A model generated the notes under the pieces. That model did not search any database. It saw nothing but the letters and a program-made list of their open reading frames with translations, and was not told the DNA's origin. From assembly GCA_002354805.1 (NCBI GenBank), contig DEMH01000015.1, forward strand, positions 1-64,000: DNA of 64,000 nt, given 5' to 3'. A program made the translations under genes and the position numbers. Positions 1-8,906 of the stretch are shown here, piece by piece (within the stretch, counting starts at the first letter, position 1; each line of letters begins with the position of its first letter). Source of the DNA: Gammaproteobacteria bacterium UBA2675. GTDB taxonomy: Bacteria > Pseudomonadota > Gammaproteobacteria > Pseudomonadales > Pseudohongiellaceae.

Positions 1-34
1 TACACCAGAAATCAGCATAACTCAGTAGCAGCGC

Positions 35-496
35 ATGGGTTTCATTAACGAAATCATTCCCGAATCTGAAAAAGACAAGCTTCCTTTCAAAGTCGATACC
101 AGGGCCAATGGTTACAAACCAACCCTATGGGAGTGGACGAGAGACCGTGATAGGAGCGCATGTGTCGTCCATACGAGTTCGTCTAATGGGGTTGACGGCA
201 CACCACCAGAAGATACATACGTTATGATTTGGCGAGATAATCTTGTGAGTTTCGCTGGGTACCCAACTTTCAGTAAAGATAGAAGAACTAGGAATTGGAA
301 TATTCATAACCTGGTAATCCCTGAATGTTTGGCTGAAAAAGAGGGTGAAGTACGAAAACTGATCCGAGAAGCGCTGGATACAATTGGATTTCTCTACAAT
401 AGAGACTTTCTTGACAACGTGAACGTTGAGTTCGATGCACCTGCCACTATAACAAACGCCAGTTCTTTACACGGAGAACCACGTGATCACAGATAA
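35..496 (+). CDS. hypothetical protein
   Basis: I do not recognise this 153-residue protein. It has no signal peptide or membrane segment and reads as a soluble, charged protein with a tryptophan-rich stretch near residues 30-40 (LWEWTRDRDR). The reading frame is open from an ATG without a convincing ribosome binding site. Its 3' end overlaps the next gene by 14 bases in another frame, which suggests cotranscription. The DNA looks more AT-rich than the genes that follow, a possible sign of separate origin. It begins close to the window edge, so upstream partners cannot be seen. Confidence 0.6.
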   Translation: MGFINEIIPESEKDKLPFKVDTRANGYKPTLWEWTRDRDRSACVVHTSSSNGVDGTPPEDTYVMIWRDNLVSFAGYPTFSKDRRTRNWNIHNLVIPECLAEKEGEVRKLIREALDTIGFLYNRDFLDNVNVEFDAPATITNASSLHGEPRDHR

Positions 497-908
497 TCAT
501 AACGAAATAGAAAACCTGTTTCACGCCATCGGCGAATCCTTCTCCAGGCTCGACTTCGACGCCTGGCTGGAGCTGTTCACCACCCCAAGAACCATCATAT
601 CCAAAGGCAATGTGTTCTCATCCGACTCAGTTGAAGAAACCCGCAACAAGATGACGCCTGTCTTCGACAGTCTGCGCCAGCGCGGTTTCACCCACACCCG
701 TCTCGACAAATGCAACATCAAACTGCTCGGCGACACCAACGCCATGGTCAGCACCGTCTGGACCCGACTCGACAGCCACGGCGATGTCATCGAAACACTG
801 GGCGCTACCTACACGCTGGTGCTGACCGACGATGCCTGGAAAGTCGCCGTTGTCATGTCACATCGCGCCGACGTCATGGCGATCCCGGACCAGGGTCAGG
901 ACTCGTAA
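483..908 (+). CDS. NTF2-like (SnoaL/DUF4440-type) protein
   Basis: A 141-residue protein with the layout of the NTF2-like fold: an N-terminal helix pair containing LDFDAWLELF, a strand with a modified-residue-poor core, then beta strands ending in AWKVAVVMSHRADV. Proteins of this size are commonly annotated nuclear transport factor 2-like or DUF4440 and may bind small ligands or act as isomerase-like domains; no catalytic assignment is possible here. It overlaps the preceding gene by 14 bases and converges with the PEBP gene, sharing 13 bases at the 3' ends. Confidence 0.7.
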   Translation: MITDNHNEIENLFHAIGESFSRLDFDAWLELFTTPRTIISKGNVFSSDSVEETRNKMTPVFDSLRQRGFTHTRLDKCNIKLLGDTNAMVSTVWTRLDSHGDVIETLGATYTLVLTDDAWKVAVVMSHRADVMAIPDQGQDS

Positions 909-1372
909 TAAGCCATCAGCCGGTTCATGCCCAGCACGTGCGGCTCGACCTTTTCCAGGAATTCCGCCAGTTCCAGCCCGTCAGCCATGGAGGGCTCCAG
1001 GTCCAGGGCCAGCACCCAGAAATAATAGTGGTGTCGACCGTGGCCGGGTGGCGGCTTGGGACCACCGTAGCCGATGCTGTCAAAATTATTCAGCCCCTGT
1101 GCGTAATCCTTGCAACCCTGTGGCAAATGATTCACTTTGGGCGGAATGTTGTAAACCAACCAATGCACAAAACCGTAATTACCCGTTGTCGAGATCAGAG
1201 GGGCATCCGGATCGTGACAGAATATCGCCAGTGACCTTGTGCCCTCGGGCACCTTGCTCCACGTCAGCTCTGGCGACACATTGCCACCGTCATGGCTGTG
1301 CCTGTCATCGATACGCTCACCCTGTTTCAGGTCGTGACTGGTCAGTTTCATGTCTGAAAGTGCAAATGTCAT
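896..1372 (-). CDS. YbhB/YbcL family PEBP-like protein
   Basis: A 158-residue phosphatidylethanolamine-binding-protein homologue. The ligand-pocket motif DPDAP is at residues 54-58, followed by GNYGFVHWLVYNIP at 64-77 and the glycine/proline-rich segment YGGPKPPPGHGRHHYYFWV at about 102-120, all in the order typical of bacterial YbhB/YbcL proteins. These are soluble proteins of poorly defined physiological role, sometimes called Raf kinase inhibitor-like. The length is normal for the family. It is transcribed away from the histidine kinase gene that begins about 70 bases upstream. Confidence 0.9.
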   Translation of the reverse strand: MTFALSDMKLTSHDLKQGERIDDRHSHDGGNVSPELTWSKVPEGTRSLAIFCHDPDAPLISTTGNYGFVHWLVYNIPPKVNHLPQGCKDYAQGLNNFDSIGYGGPKPPPGHGRHHYYFWVLALDLEPSMADGLELAEFLEKVEPHVLGMNRLMAYYES

Positions 1373-1440
1373 GAGGACTCCTTTATTGTCAGATTGTGAT
1401 CGTGGAATACTTGAATATTACCTTACGGAGACCGGTCCGC

Positions 1441-3000
1441 ATGTTCAAGCGTAAACTCTACCTGTTTGCCGGGGCATCCAGCGTGGCCTTGGTCGTCGTC
1501 CTGCTGGCCGCCGCTGTATCCGCGCAGATTACCCGCCAGAACCTCTCACAGAGCACCATGGCCCAGACTCTGCTGATAGAACACCAGCAGCTGTCCAGCA
1601 TCTCCTACCGCCTGTTCAAGCAGCTCACCGACGGACTGATTTTTGGCCAGACCGCCAATCAGGCCGAGGTTCGCAACAAAAAGGAGCAGATAGACGAGTC
1701 ACTCAGCAACATCCGGCGTCTGGAACTGACGCAGCGTGAATCGCTGGGTGCAGAAGCGACCCGTGGCAGCGTTGAAGACACCGAAGACCTGGCGCTGCTG
1801 ATTACGCAGATTATTGAGGAATTCCAGTCAATCGCTGCAAGCGGGAGTGATGTGCCCCTGAGCCGGCAGGAAAGGGTGAGAACCCTGCTTGAGGTGACCA
1901 TCGATAACCAGTTCCGCGAAGCCATCAATGATGCCGTTTCGCGTCAGAGCAATGTCGTGGCTGCCATCAATGCCCGCATCGACACGCTGAACACCGCCAT
2001 TGTCTGGTTTACCGCTGCCTTCGGTTTGCTGGGACTGCCACTGATCGTGCTGGCCTGCCGCTGGCTGATCAATCAGCTCTATCCTCCCTTGCAGACCATC
2101 TCCAGCGGCGCCGAGGCGCTGGCACAGGGTAATTATGACCACCGTCTGCCCGACACGCTGGATCAGGAGTTTCTGCCCATCGTGCAGTCCTTCAATTCCA
2201 TGGGGCGGCAACTGCAGGAGCACAAGCTCATGGCAGAGCGCTCACGCAAACAGCTTGAGTTCGAAGTGGAACAGCGCACCAAAGAACTGATGGACGCGAA
2301 TAACAAGCTGACTGACATCGATAATCGCCGGCGTCAGTTTCTGGCAGATCTGAGTCACGAGTTACGCACCCCGTTGACAGTCATCCGCGGTGAGGCTCAA
2401 GTGACCCTGCGCCAGCCTATCGTTACTGAAGACGCCAGCCGGCAAACTCTGGAGTCCATTCTTAACCAGGCCGTCGGACTCAGCCGGCTGGTCGATGACC
2501 TGTTACTCCTGGCACGTGCCGATTCCGGCCAGCTGGTAATTGAGCCGCAGTGGATTGACATGGCCAGCTGGTTGCGACAGCAGACTGAACACTGGCAACG
2601 GCTCGCACCGACCCACCGTATAGAAATGGAATGGGCCCTTGATGACGAGGGGGCGCAGCTCTACGGCGATGAACAGCGTTTGACACAGGTCATTGCCATT
2701 CTTGTCATCAATGCCGTTAAGTACAGTGACCCGAATACCCGTGTCATGGTTAAGGCGTCACAGTCCGCCACTGACTTCAGGATCTCCGTGATTGATCAGG
2801 GACCCGGGATTTCTCCCTCCGATCTGCCTTATATCTTCGAGCGATTTGTCAGGATCAACCGTTCCATTGAAGGTTCGGGGCTCGGCCTGGCGATCGCACG
2901 TACCATCGCCGAAGCCCATCATGGCGAGCTGAGCGTTGAGTCAGTCGTCGGCAGGGGATCAGCCTTTACGCTGACACTGCCCAGGGAGCCGCAGCCATGA
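1441..3000 (+). CDS. sensor histidine kinase with HAMP domain
   Basis: Membrane sensor kinase of 519 residues from the ATG, which has an acggaga ribosome binding site; an upstream in-frame GTG at 1396 would add 15 residues. A first membrane segment (YLFAGASSVALVVVLLAAAV) is followed by a periplasmic helical region of about 150 residues, a second membrane segment (FTAAFGLLGLPLIVLAC), HAMP, then HisKA with the phospho-acceptor histidine in DLSHELRTP (residue 306), and an ATPase domain with N box and the G-rich GSGLGLAIART motif. The stop codon overlaps the start of the response regulator gene (ATGA), so the pair is one operon. The stimulus is unknown. Confidence 0.93.
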   Translation: MFKRKLYLFAGASSVALVVVLLAAAVSAQITRQNLSQSTMAQTLLIEHQQLSSISYRLFKQLTDGLIFGQTANQAEVRNKKEQIDESLSNIRRLELTQRESLGAEATRGSVEDTEDLALLITQIIEEFQSIAASGSDVPLSRQERVRTLLEVTIDNQFREAINDAVSRQSNVVAAINARIDTLNTAIVWFTAAFGLLGLPLIVLACRWLINQLYPPLQTISSGAEALAQGNYDHRLPDTLDQEFLPIVQSFNSMGRQLQEHKLMAERSRKQLEFEVEQRTKELMDANNKLTDIDNRRRQFLADLSHELRTPLTVIRGEAQVTLRQPIVTEDASRQTLESILNQAVGLSRLVDDLLLLARADSGQLVIEPQWIDMASWLRQQTEHWQRLAPTHRIEMEWALDDEGAQLYGDEQRLTQVIAILVINAVKYSDPNTRVMVKASQSATDFRISVIDQGPGISPSDLPYIFERFVRINRSIEGSGLGLAIARTIAEAHHGELSVESVVGRGSAFTLTLPREPQP

Positions 3001-3686
3001 GGGTGCTGATAGCCGATGACGAGCGATCCCTGCTTAACTTCATTGCGCGCGGGCTTGGCGCGGAAGGTATTGAATGCACGACGGTCAACCAGCTGCACGA
3101 GGTCAGCATGCAGGCCTATCAGCAGCAACCGGATGTCATCGTGCTGGATCGCATGTTTGCCGATGAGGACAGCCTGCTGGAACTGCCGGCGATTCTGAAG
3201 CGTTCGCCGAAGAGCAGGGTGCTGCTGTTGACCGCACTGGATGACGTCGCTGACCGAGTTGCAGGACTGCGAGCCGGCGCGGATGACTACCTGTGCAAAC
3301 CCTTTGATTTTGACGAATTGCTGGCCCGTGTGCAGGCACTGGGACGACGCCTCGATGCACCGGCGCAGGAAAGCGGCGATATCATTCAACAGGGCGCGAT
3401 TACGCTGGATATTGGCAGCCGACTGGTGGTCCGCGACGGTGAGGAGATATCCCTGACCAGTCTGGAATTTGATCTGCTGATGTTCCTGATGCAGAACCAC
3501 GGCAAGGCTCTTTCCCGCGAGCGCATTCTCAACAAGGTCTGGGGGCATCAGTCCGAGCCCCTGACCAATATCGTTGATGTCTACGTCAGCCGGCTGCGAC
3601 AGAAGCTTGACAGCCCCCCACCAGCTGAATCCATGATAAAGACGGTGAGGGGGCTCGGTTACCGCTTCCGGGCATTACATGGGTGA
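2997..3686 (+). CDS. OmpR-family response regulator
   Basis: A 229-residue DNA-binding response regulator. The receiver domain (residues 1-115) has the acidic pair at DDE, phospho-acceptor D51 in VIVLDRMFAD, and the conserved lysine in YLCKPFDFDEL. The C-terminal winged helix (about 130-228) carries SLTSLEFDLLMFLM and VWG..TNIVDVYVSRLRQKL, typical of OmpR/PhoB proteins. It starts inside the stop of the upstream kinase gene and is its evident partner. Its last 12 bases overlap the convergent carbonic anhydrase-like gene. Confidence 0.95.
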   Translation: MRVLIADDERSLLNFIARGLGAEGIECTTVNQLHEVSMQAYQQQPDVIVLDRMFADEDSLLELPAILKRSPKSRVLLLTALDDVADRVAGLRAGADDYLCKPFDFDELLARVQALGRRLDAPAQESGDIIQQGAITLDIGSRLVVRDGEEISLTSLEFDLLMFLMQNHGKALSRERILNKVWGHQSEPLTNIVDVYVSRLRQKLDSPPPAESMIKTVRGLGYRFRALHG

Positions 3687-4526
3687 CAGCAGCGACGGAT
3701 GCGTCACCAGGTTGCGCACGCCGTGTGCCTGGGTCTCCTCAAACACATTGTCATTACACCATTCCCCGACCGTTTCAATGTCGACAAAGGCAACGTTGGG
3801 CCGGACGCTCCAGCTGACCAGCAAGGGCGAACCATTTTCATTGTAGGCAGGACCCGTAGTGGATCCGGCGTATTGAATTGGCGTGCCAGTGTCAGTAGGA
3901 ATGTTCAATGCCTGGTGATAGCCATTGCGCTCACCGATGGCCGCCAGCTCATTGAAGTCCAGCGCCGAGCGATCATTGACCAGCACCAGTACCTGTCCTT
4001 CCACACGCAACTGCGGGTTCATGGTGTTGTCATTCAGGCAGGCGCCCAGTGTAGGGCCTGGATTGATCTGCGCGCTGCTGAACACATAATGTACTTCAAT
4101 GGTATCTCCCGGCATCAGGGACTCGTTATTGGTGGGGCAGATGTTCCCCGTGATTGGTGCCAGCTGGCTGGCAGCCAGTTCGCCGTCATAGAGAAAACCG
4201 GTGTGATTGCCGTGGCCGTCGCCGTTACCGGCATAGACAGTGAACTCCCCACCTTTGTGCTCAGCATTCTTGTGGAAATGGATGTTGCACAGGTTCAACT
4301 GGTCGTGCTGCGGGGCCAGACTGAACTGACGCGTGTTCTCGCCAAGCGGGTTTGACAGATCACGAGGCGACTGCGGACCGAAGCCTTTGTCAGCGGTATT
4401 CTCCAGCAGTTTCTGATTCTGTTGCTCGATAACGCTGTCGGCGACGGCAGCGCCGTTGTCATTGGCATACACTGCCAGGGAAGCTGACATGCTGATCATG
4501 CCAGCCATTGCTGCCATTGATTTCAT
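3675..4526 (-). CDS. delta-class carbonic anhydrase-like exported protein
   Basis: A 283-residue protein with an N-terminal signal peptide (cleavage probably near VYA-ND, residue 21). The signature is C80-N-I-H83-F-H85 followed by AEH90 and GGE94F. A Cys plus HxH then EH arrangement matches the zinc-site region I recall for delta carbonic anhydrases, first described in marine diatoms and also found in bacteria. If correct, it hydrates CO2 in the periplasm or outside the cell. Several further cysteines (in NICPT, GACLN and GEWCN) suggest disulphides, consistent with export. The family call is by motif memory only, so a different secreted metal protein remains possible. Confidence 0.62.
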   Translation of the reverse strand: MKSMAAMAGMISMSASLAVYANDNGAAVADSVIEQQNQKLLENTADKGFGPQSPRDLSNPLGENTRQFSLAPQHDQLNLCNIHFHKNAEHKGGEFTVYAGNGDGHGNHTGFLYDGELAASQLAPITGNICPTNNESLMPGDTIEVHYVFSSAQINPGPTLGACLNDNTMNPQLRVEGQVLVLVNDRSALDFNELAAIGERNGYHQALNIPTDTGTPIQYAGSTTGPAYNENGSPLLVSWSVRPNVAFVDIETVGEWCNDNVFEETQAHGVRNLVTHPSLLSPM

Positions 4527-4627
4527 CTATTCACTCCTGCTGTGGATTAAGTGGCCCTAAAGGTAGTGAAAGATTCCGAATTGATAATGAATTTATTATT
4601 AAAAGTTTATGAACAGCGTGGTGGCAG

Positions 4628-4924
4628 GTGATGACCAGACTGGCGGCCGACAACGCCAACGTCCACTGGGTCGACATCACCGATAGAGACGAAGAGTTAC
4701 GCCAACAGAGTATCGACCCCGAGCGGGCGCTGCGAGAACTCCACGTCAAGGACGCCGATGGAAACATTCACAGCGAAATAGATGCCTACCAGCTACTGAT
4801 GCGCCGCGCCCCCATTCTGCGCCCAGTGGGCTGGCTGATTGGCCTGCCCGTGATCAAGCCCATCCTTTCCAGGCTGTACCGGCGCATGGTGGATAAACGA
4901 TTGGAACGCACCGGGCGAGGGTAG
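4628..4924 (+). pseudogene. N-terminally truncated DCC (DUF393) family protein
   Basis: The 98 residues match the body of a DCC-family thiol-disulphide oxidoreductase: VHWVDITDRDEELR, then ALRELHVKDADGNIHSEIDAYQLLMRR, then a C-terminal amphipathic segment. The first 20 or so residues of the family, with the YDGxCPxC redox motif, are missing. In-frame sequence upstream stops at a TGA at 4610 and shows no CxxC in any frame. The apparent start is a GTG immediately followed by ATG. It is best read as a decaying fragment, though a short product without the active site could still be made. An intact family member is at 52267-52683. Confidence 0.65.
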
Positions 4925-4994
4925 GGGGAGTAACCGTCCGGATCACCGCAACAAACTTAACTATATTCGCGCAGTCGATCCGCATGGATGTTGG

Positions 4995-5399
4995 TTACTG
5001 TGTCCGCAGTGTGGGAAAGTAAAAAGTATATCGGGCGTCCTCAAGTTCTAAGGCTTCGCCGTCCACCACAACAGGGCGAAACCGAAAACGCGAGATCGCG
5101 CTGGATGCCGCCATGTAGAAGTAGTAACCAGACGGCTCTTCGGCCATGACTATCACATCCTCTACCAGTCCTGCTCTGGTAACTGTAAAACTCACTTCAG
5201 CCCATCCTTCAATACCCAGTCTGGCGGCCTTTGTTGGATACCAGGGCTCAATGCATTGGTAGGGTTTGATGACATGTTGGCCTGTGTTCCATGCAGGAGG
5301 GCATTCCCACGAAGTAGTTCCAACGTCACTGGACTGCGTTTTGAGTGGAAACAGTATTAAAACTATAAGTGGAAATATGAGTCTTTTCTTCATCTTCAA
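4995..5399 (-). CDS. stand-alone TonB C-terminal domain protein
   Basis: A 134-residue exported or membrane-anchored protein. Residues 1-23 form a signal or anchor segment (RLIFPLIVLILFPL). The rest is a TonB C-terminal domain: PWYPTKAARLGIEGWAEVSF, then strands ending in AISRFRFRPVVVDG. No proline-rich periplasm-spanning linker is present, unlike true TonB. Such short proteins are often annotated energy transducer TonB, but without the linker they are unlikely to bridge the periplasm. A second protein of the same length and design is encoded at 60445-60849. Confidence 0.8.
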   Translation of the reverse strand: MKMKKRLIFPLIVLILFPLKTQSSDVGTTSWECPPAWNTGQHVIKPYQCIEPWYPTKAARLGIEGWAEVSFTVTRAGLVEDVIVMAEEPSGYYFYMAASSAISRFRFRPVVVDGEALELEDARYTFYFPTLRTQ

Positions 5400-5730
5400 G
5401 ACGCCGCAAAGAGACAGTGGTGCTTATCGCAATCTACAGCCATGTAGCTTTAGTCACACAATACAATGATGGTCGACCATCAGCAATCAATAACTCCGCA
5501 ACCCCGACACCTAAACCCTTGTGCCACATCCCTGCGCATGTAAAGAGCATGGCTGGCGTCATAACTTACAGAATACATAACTGATAAATCCAGAATATAC
5601 CCTGGACTGAGATAATGGCTGAGACAATTCACTAACACACGGCAGTACTCATAGTGAGATCCAATACTCAGTCACTCAGTGGAGAGCCCATCTGACCACT
5701 AAGCCTCCACCGCGCCAACAAGGAGGTACT
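5400..5730. other. gene-free interval with a 16-bp palindrome
   Basis: About 330 bases separate the divergently transcribed TonB-domain and lipoprotein genes. I see no ORF with coding character and no tRNA. The interval holds a perfect 16-bp palindrome at 5467-5482 (TGATGGTCGACCATCA). One such palindrome is expected by chance in a window of this size, so a regulator site is only a possibility. The lipoprotein gene has a strong ribosome binding site (aaggaggt) at the right edge. Confidence 0.5.
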
Positions 5731-6672
5731 ATGAAAATTTTTATTGCGTGTTTTCTGGCCCTGTTTACAAGCGCCTGTGTGTCATTCAAGCCTGTCGAGC
5801 TTGGAAGCGTTCAGAGCATTACTGATACCAGTGCTTGTGGCACTCCAGTCACCGACATTTGCAAGGCCAGACTCTATGCGTCTGGCGCCTCTCAGCAATA
5901 TAAAACCGCAGTGCTTGATAACTACGATAAAAATAATGAGTACGATTCCTGGATTCTCAATCTGGTCACCCTGGGTATTGGCGCTGAAGTGGCCGAACTT
6001 CACTCAGACGTATTAAAGACATCTGCGATGGGTCTTGGTTATCAGTCTGCCAGGAAAACGTATCGAAGTATCCCGTTTCAGTTGCAGATATACACCAGTG
6101 CCATCAGTGCCACTCAGTGTGTTTACGACAACTCACAGCGACTGGAGGAAGGCTTTTCGCATTTTCAGACGATACAGAGCATTGCTTCACAGTTGAATCA
6201 GTCAAAAAATATTCTGGATACTAATCAATCGGCGATAAATCAAATCATTAGCGATCATTACGAAGAGCTTGGCTCATACAGTCAGGTCGTGGCCAAGTTA
6301 GACCGCGCTCTGGATCTGGCGGAACGATCCCTGGAGGCGCTTGAAACCGCCGACAATGAAGTTGTAAAGAGCATACAAAGAATCGAAATCACAATCCTGC
6401 AGCGCTTTAACGGCCAGCTTCCTGATATCGACACGATTACCACACAGCTTCGGACGCAGATTGCTGAAAATATTGAACTGGAAGAGGGCGGCAAGGTAAG
6501 TGAGACGCCGGCTGGCAACGTACCTCTGTTGGGTCTCGCTGATTCTCTGGACGCACGTCTTCAACAACAACTGGAAACGGCTCTCGCAGCAATGAACGCC
6601 TTGGCCAGCCTGAGAGTGGAGCGATACCTGTCAGATCTGAATCTGGTAAAAGCCTGTTCGGTGAGCGTTTAA
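5731..6672 (+). CDS. putative lipoprotein of unknown function
   Basis: A 313-residue protein with a short hydrophobic signal ending in FTSAC, so lipidation at Cys16 is likely although the lipobox is imperfect (threonine at -3). The mature part begins with several cysteines (residues about 35-45), and residues about 140-240 are rich in leucine, glutamine and glutamate with heptad character (LAERSLEALETADNEVVKSIQRIEITIL), suggesting coiled coil. The start is fixed by an aaggaggt site 5 bases upstream. No family is recognised. The codon and base composition is more AT-rich than the surrounding kinases. Confidence 0.75.
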   Translation: MKIFIACFLALFTSACVSFKPVELGSVQSITDTSACGTPVTDICKARLYASGASQQYKTAVLDNYDKNNEYDSWILNLVTLGIGAEVAELHSDVLKTSAMGLGYQSARKTYRSIPFQLQIYTSAISATQCVYDNSQRLEEGFSHFQTIQSIASQLNQSKNILDTNQSAINQIISDHYEELGSYSQVVAKLDRALDLAERSLEALETADNEVVKSIQRIEITILQRFNGQLPDIDTITTQLRTQIAENIELEEGGKVSETPAGNVPLLGLADSLDARLQQQLETALAAMNALASLRVERYLSDLNLVKACSVSV

Positions 6673-6748
6673 AAATGTAGCCAGCACGTGCGTCGCCATG
6701 CCGGTATGCTAGTCTAGAGGTCTGACCGAACCACGGACCCTGCCGCGC

Positions 6749-7135
6749 ATGACGACAGACAACGAATTCAGCACCGACCGCCGCCAGAAGCAGGCCCGGA
6801 ACCTTGTGCTGATTGCATTGATCGTCGGGCTTTTGGGCACGGTGCTGGGCATTGTTTTCGGGATCTCGGCAGGCACATTGGTCGGGCCCGATTTCTGGCT
6901 GATCAGCCTGTTGGGCATCGTCACCGGGGTCCTGACGCTGCTGCTCATCCTTAAACCCACGTTAGCGACCAGCGTGATCGCCGGTTCGCTGACCATCTAC
7001 TTCGCCATTCATCTGAATGCTGGCGCAATCGTCCTTTACCGTGCCACTGGGGAGATTGTGCGCCTGATCCCCTATGTCATCTGGCTCTTTCCCACTCGTT
7101 ATTTTTCACCATTTCACGAATTTTGGTTTTTATAA
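6749..7135 (+). CDS. 5' part of frameshifted hybrid histidine kinase (membrane region)
   Basis: A 128-residue frame containing three hydrophobic segments (LVLIALIVGLLGTVLGIVFGI, FWLISLLGIVTGVLTLLLIL, and a third near VIAGSLTIYFAIHL). It ends without a domain, and the next frame at 7074 begins abruptly within what looks like the continuation of the same membrane domain. Dropping one C from the CCC run at 7091-7093 joins IPYVIWLF to PLVIFHHFTNFGFYKR in a continuous frame. It is therefore most likely the first part of one gene spanning 6749-8888, split by a +1 frameshift that may be real or a sequencing error. Confidence 0.7.
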   Translation: MTTDNEFSTDRRQKQARNLVLIALIVGLLGTVLGIVFGISAGTLVGPDFWLISLLGIVTGVLTLLLILKPTLATSVIAGSLTIYFAIHLNAGAIVLYRATGEIVRLIPYVIWLFPTRYFSPFHEFWFL

Positions 7136-8888
7136 ACGCGCCATCACTATCCTGGTGGGCTTGAGCCCGCTACCGGTAGCCGGGGTTGTGCTGATGGACC
7201 TGCCACAGCCTCTGTCCGTTGCAACGGCAGACGCCGTCGTAACCTTTCTGTTCAGCTTCTACATCTTTGTTATCTGCTTCGGACTTTACGCGCGTCATCG
7301 TGACGCGGAAATCCAGCGGGTGGCGATGGCTGAAGAAGCGCAGCGCAGCGCAGAGGCGCTCCGGGTTAGCGAAGAGCGCTTCAGACTGCTCAGTCGGGCG
7401 ACGGACGACCTGATTTGGGACGCCGATCTGACATCCGGAAAAGTCTGGTGGAGCGAGTCCCTGCTCGAAACACTGGGTTACTCAACAAAGGATGCCAGGT
7501 CCGGCCTGTATGCCTGGCGGCGCTGGATACACCCCGATGACCGTCACCGGGTGGTCAGTAAACTCATTAAAGCCATCAAAAAGGGGACCAGCTGGACCAG
7601 TGAATTTCGATTGCTGTGCTCGGACGGGGAGGTCCTGGACGTCGTATCAAAAGGCGTTGTGCTGCGGGACTCAGTGGGCAAACCGGTTCGACTGATTGGC
7701 AGTACCACCGATGTCACTGAACTGCGTGTTCTGGAAAACAAGTTGCGCCAGTCACAAAAAATGGAAGCGGTGGGGCAGTTGACGGGCGGCATCGCGCACG
7801 ATTTCAACAATCTGCTGACCATTATCATGGGCAGTTCGGAATCCTTGGCGGACATGTTTCCCGACAACCCCAACGCGCTTGAGTTGGCCAGTCACGCCAT
7901 GCTCGCTGCACAGCGCGGTGCGGACCTTACCGCGCGGCTGCTCTCATTCGCACGTCTTCAGGCCCTGGCGCCCGAATATATTAATCCTGGACAGTTGCTG
8001 AAAGACATCAATGGCCTGATAAATCGAACCATATCTGAGGATATCGAGATCGTTGTCAGTGTGGCTGACAATGTGCAGCCCATTGAAGTCGATCGCAGCC
8101 AGCTAGAGAACGCCATTCTGAATCTGGTGATCAATGCGCGCGATGCCATGCCCTATGGAGGACAACTGACCATTGAAGCGTCGAACATCACGCTTGCAGC
8201 TGATGATCTTCCCTATTATGACGGTATGCAGGCAGGCGACTATGTAGTGATCGCTGTGTCCGACAATGGTATTGGCATGTCGCCGGAGACCATGGAGCGG
8301 GCATTTGAGCCATTTTTTACCAGCAAAGAGGCTGGAGAAGGCTCCGGGCTTGGGCTGTCCATGGTCTGGGGGTTTGTCCGGCAGTCAAAAGGCCAGGCAT
8401 TGATTTACTCGGAGGTCGGCGAGGGCACTTCCGTAAAACTCTACTTCCCGGCGGCTAAAACCGCACAGGCCCGGGCCACTGCTCCGACCACGAATGACAG
8501 ACTGACCGGCGGCACTGAGCGTATCCTCGTTGTTGAGGACGACAAACTGCTGCGCGAGCAGGTTGCTGTTCAGCTTGCCGATCTTGGTTACCAGGTCAAC
8601 CAGGCTGCATCCGCCGATGAAGCGCTGATGCTCATGAATGATGGGCTGACAGTCGATCTGCTGTTCACCGATGTTGTGATGCCGGGTGGCATGAATGGCA
8701 AGCAGCTCGCCGATGCCGCAAAATCGCTACAGCCTGGAATCAGGGTGCTGTTTACCTCCGGTTACGCCGAAGATGCGATCGTTCATCAGGGCCGTCTGGA
8801 CCTGGGTGTGGATTTGCTCGGCAAGCCTTATCGACGGGCTGAGCTGATGAGCAAGATTCGCGAGGTGCTGGACAGGGAGTCGGATTAA
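7074..8888 (+). CDS. hybrid sensor histidine kinase, PAS-HisKA-HATPase-REC
   Basis: The main frame encodes two further membrane segments (AITILVGLSPLPVAGVVLM and VVTFLFSFYIFVICFGLY), a PAS domain (about residues 95-215, SEERFRLLSRATDDLIWD with the PAC strand LIGSTTDVTELR), a HisKA domain with H242 in GGIAHDFNNLL, an ATPase domain with GEGSGLGLSMV, and a receiver with phospho-acceptor D533 in LLFTDVVMPGG. The first residues before about 15 are probably not translated from this start: the true N-terminus lies in the upstream frame at 6749. Kinases with this GIAHDFNN layout are usually cytosolic-facing hybrid kinases. No phosphotransfer partner is adjacent. Confidence 0.88.
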   Translation: MSSGSFPLVIFHHFTNFGFYKRAITILVGLSPLPVAGVVLMDLPQPLSVATADAVVTFLFSFYIFVICFGLYARHRDAEIQRVAMAEEAQRSAEALRVSEERFRLLSRATDDLIWDADLTSGKVWWSESLLETLGYSTKDARSGLYAWRRWIHPDDRHRVVSKLIKAIKKGTSWTSEFRLLCSDGEVLDVVSKGVVLRDSVGKPVRLIGSTTDVTELRVLENKLRQSQKMEAVGQLTGGIAHDFNNLLTIIMGSSESLADMFPDNPNALELASHAMLAAQRGADLTARLLSFARLQALAPEYINPGQLLKDINGLINRTISEDIEIVVSVADNVQPIEVDRSQLENAILNLVINARDAMPYGGQLTIEASNITLAADDLPYYDGMQAGDYVVIAVSDNGIGMSPETMERAFEPFFTSKEAGEGSGLGLSMVWGFVRQSKGQALIYSEVGEGTSVKLYFPAAKTAQARATAPTTNDRLTGGTERILVVEDDKLLREQVAVQLADLGYQVNQAASADEALMLMNDGLTVDLLFTDVVMPGGMNGKQLADAAKSLQPGIRVLFTSGYAEDAIVHQGRLDLGVDLLGKPYRRAELMSKIREVLDRESD

Positions 8889-8906
8889 GCACACGGCCAG
8901 GTACTA

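Noticed and set aside
3699..4355. 218-codon plus-strand ORF
   Set aside because: Antisense to the carbonic anhydrase-like gene, with no domain or ribosome binding site; a shadow.
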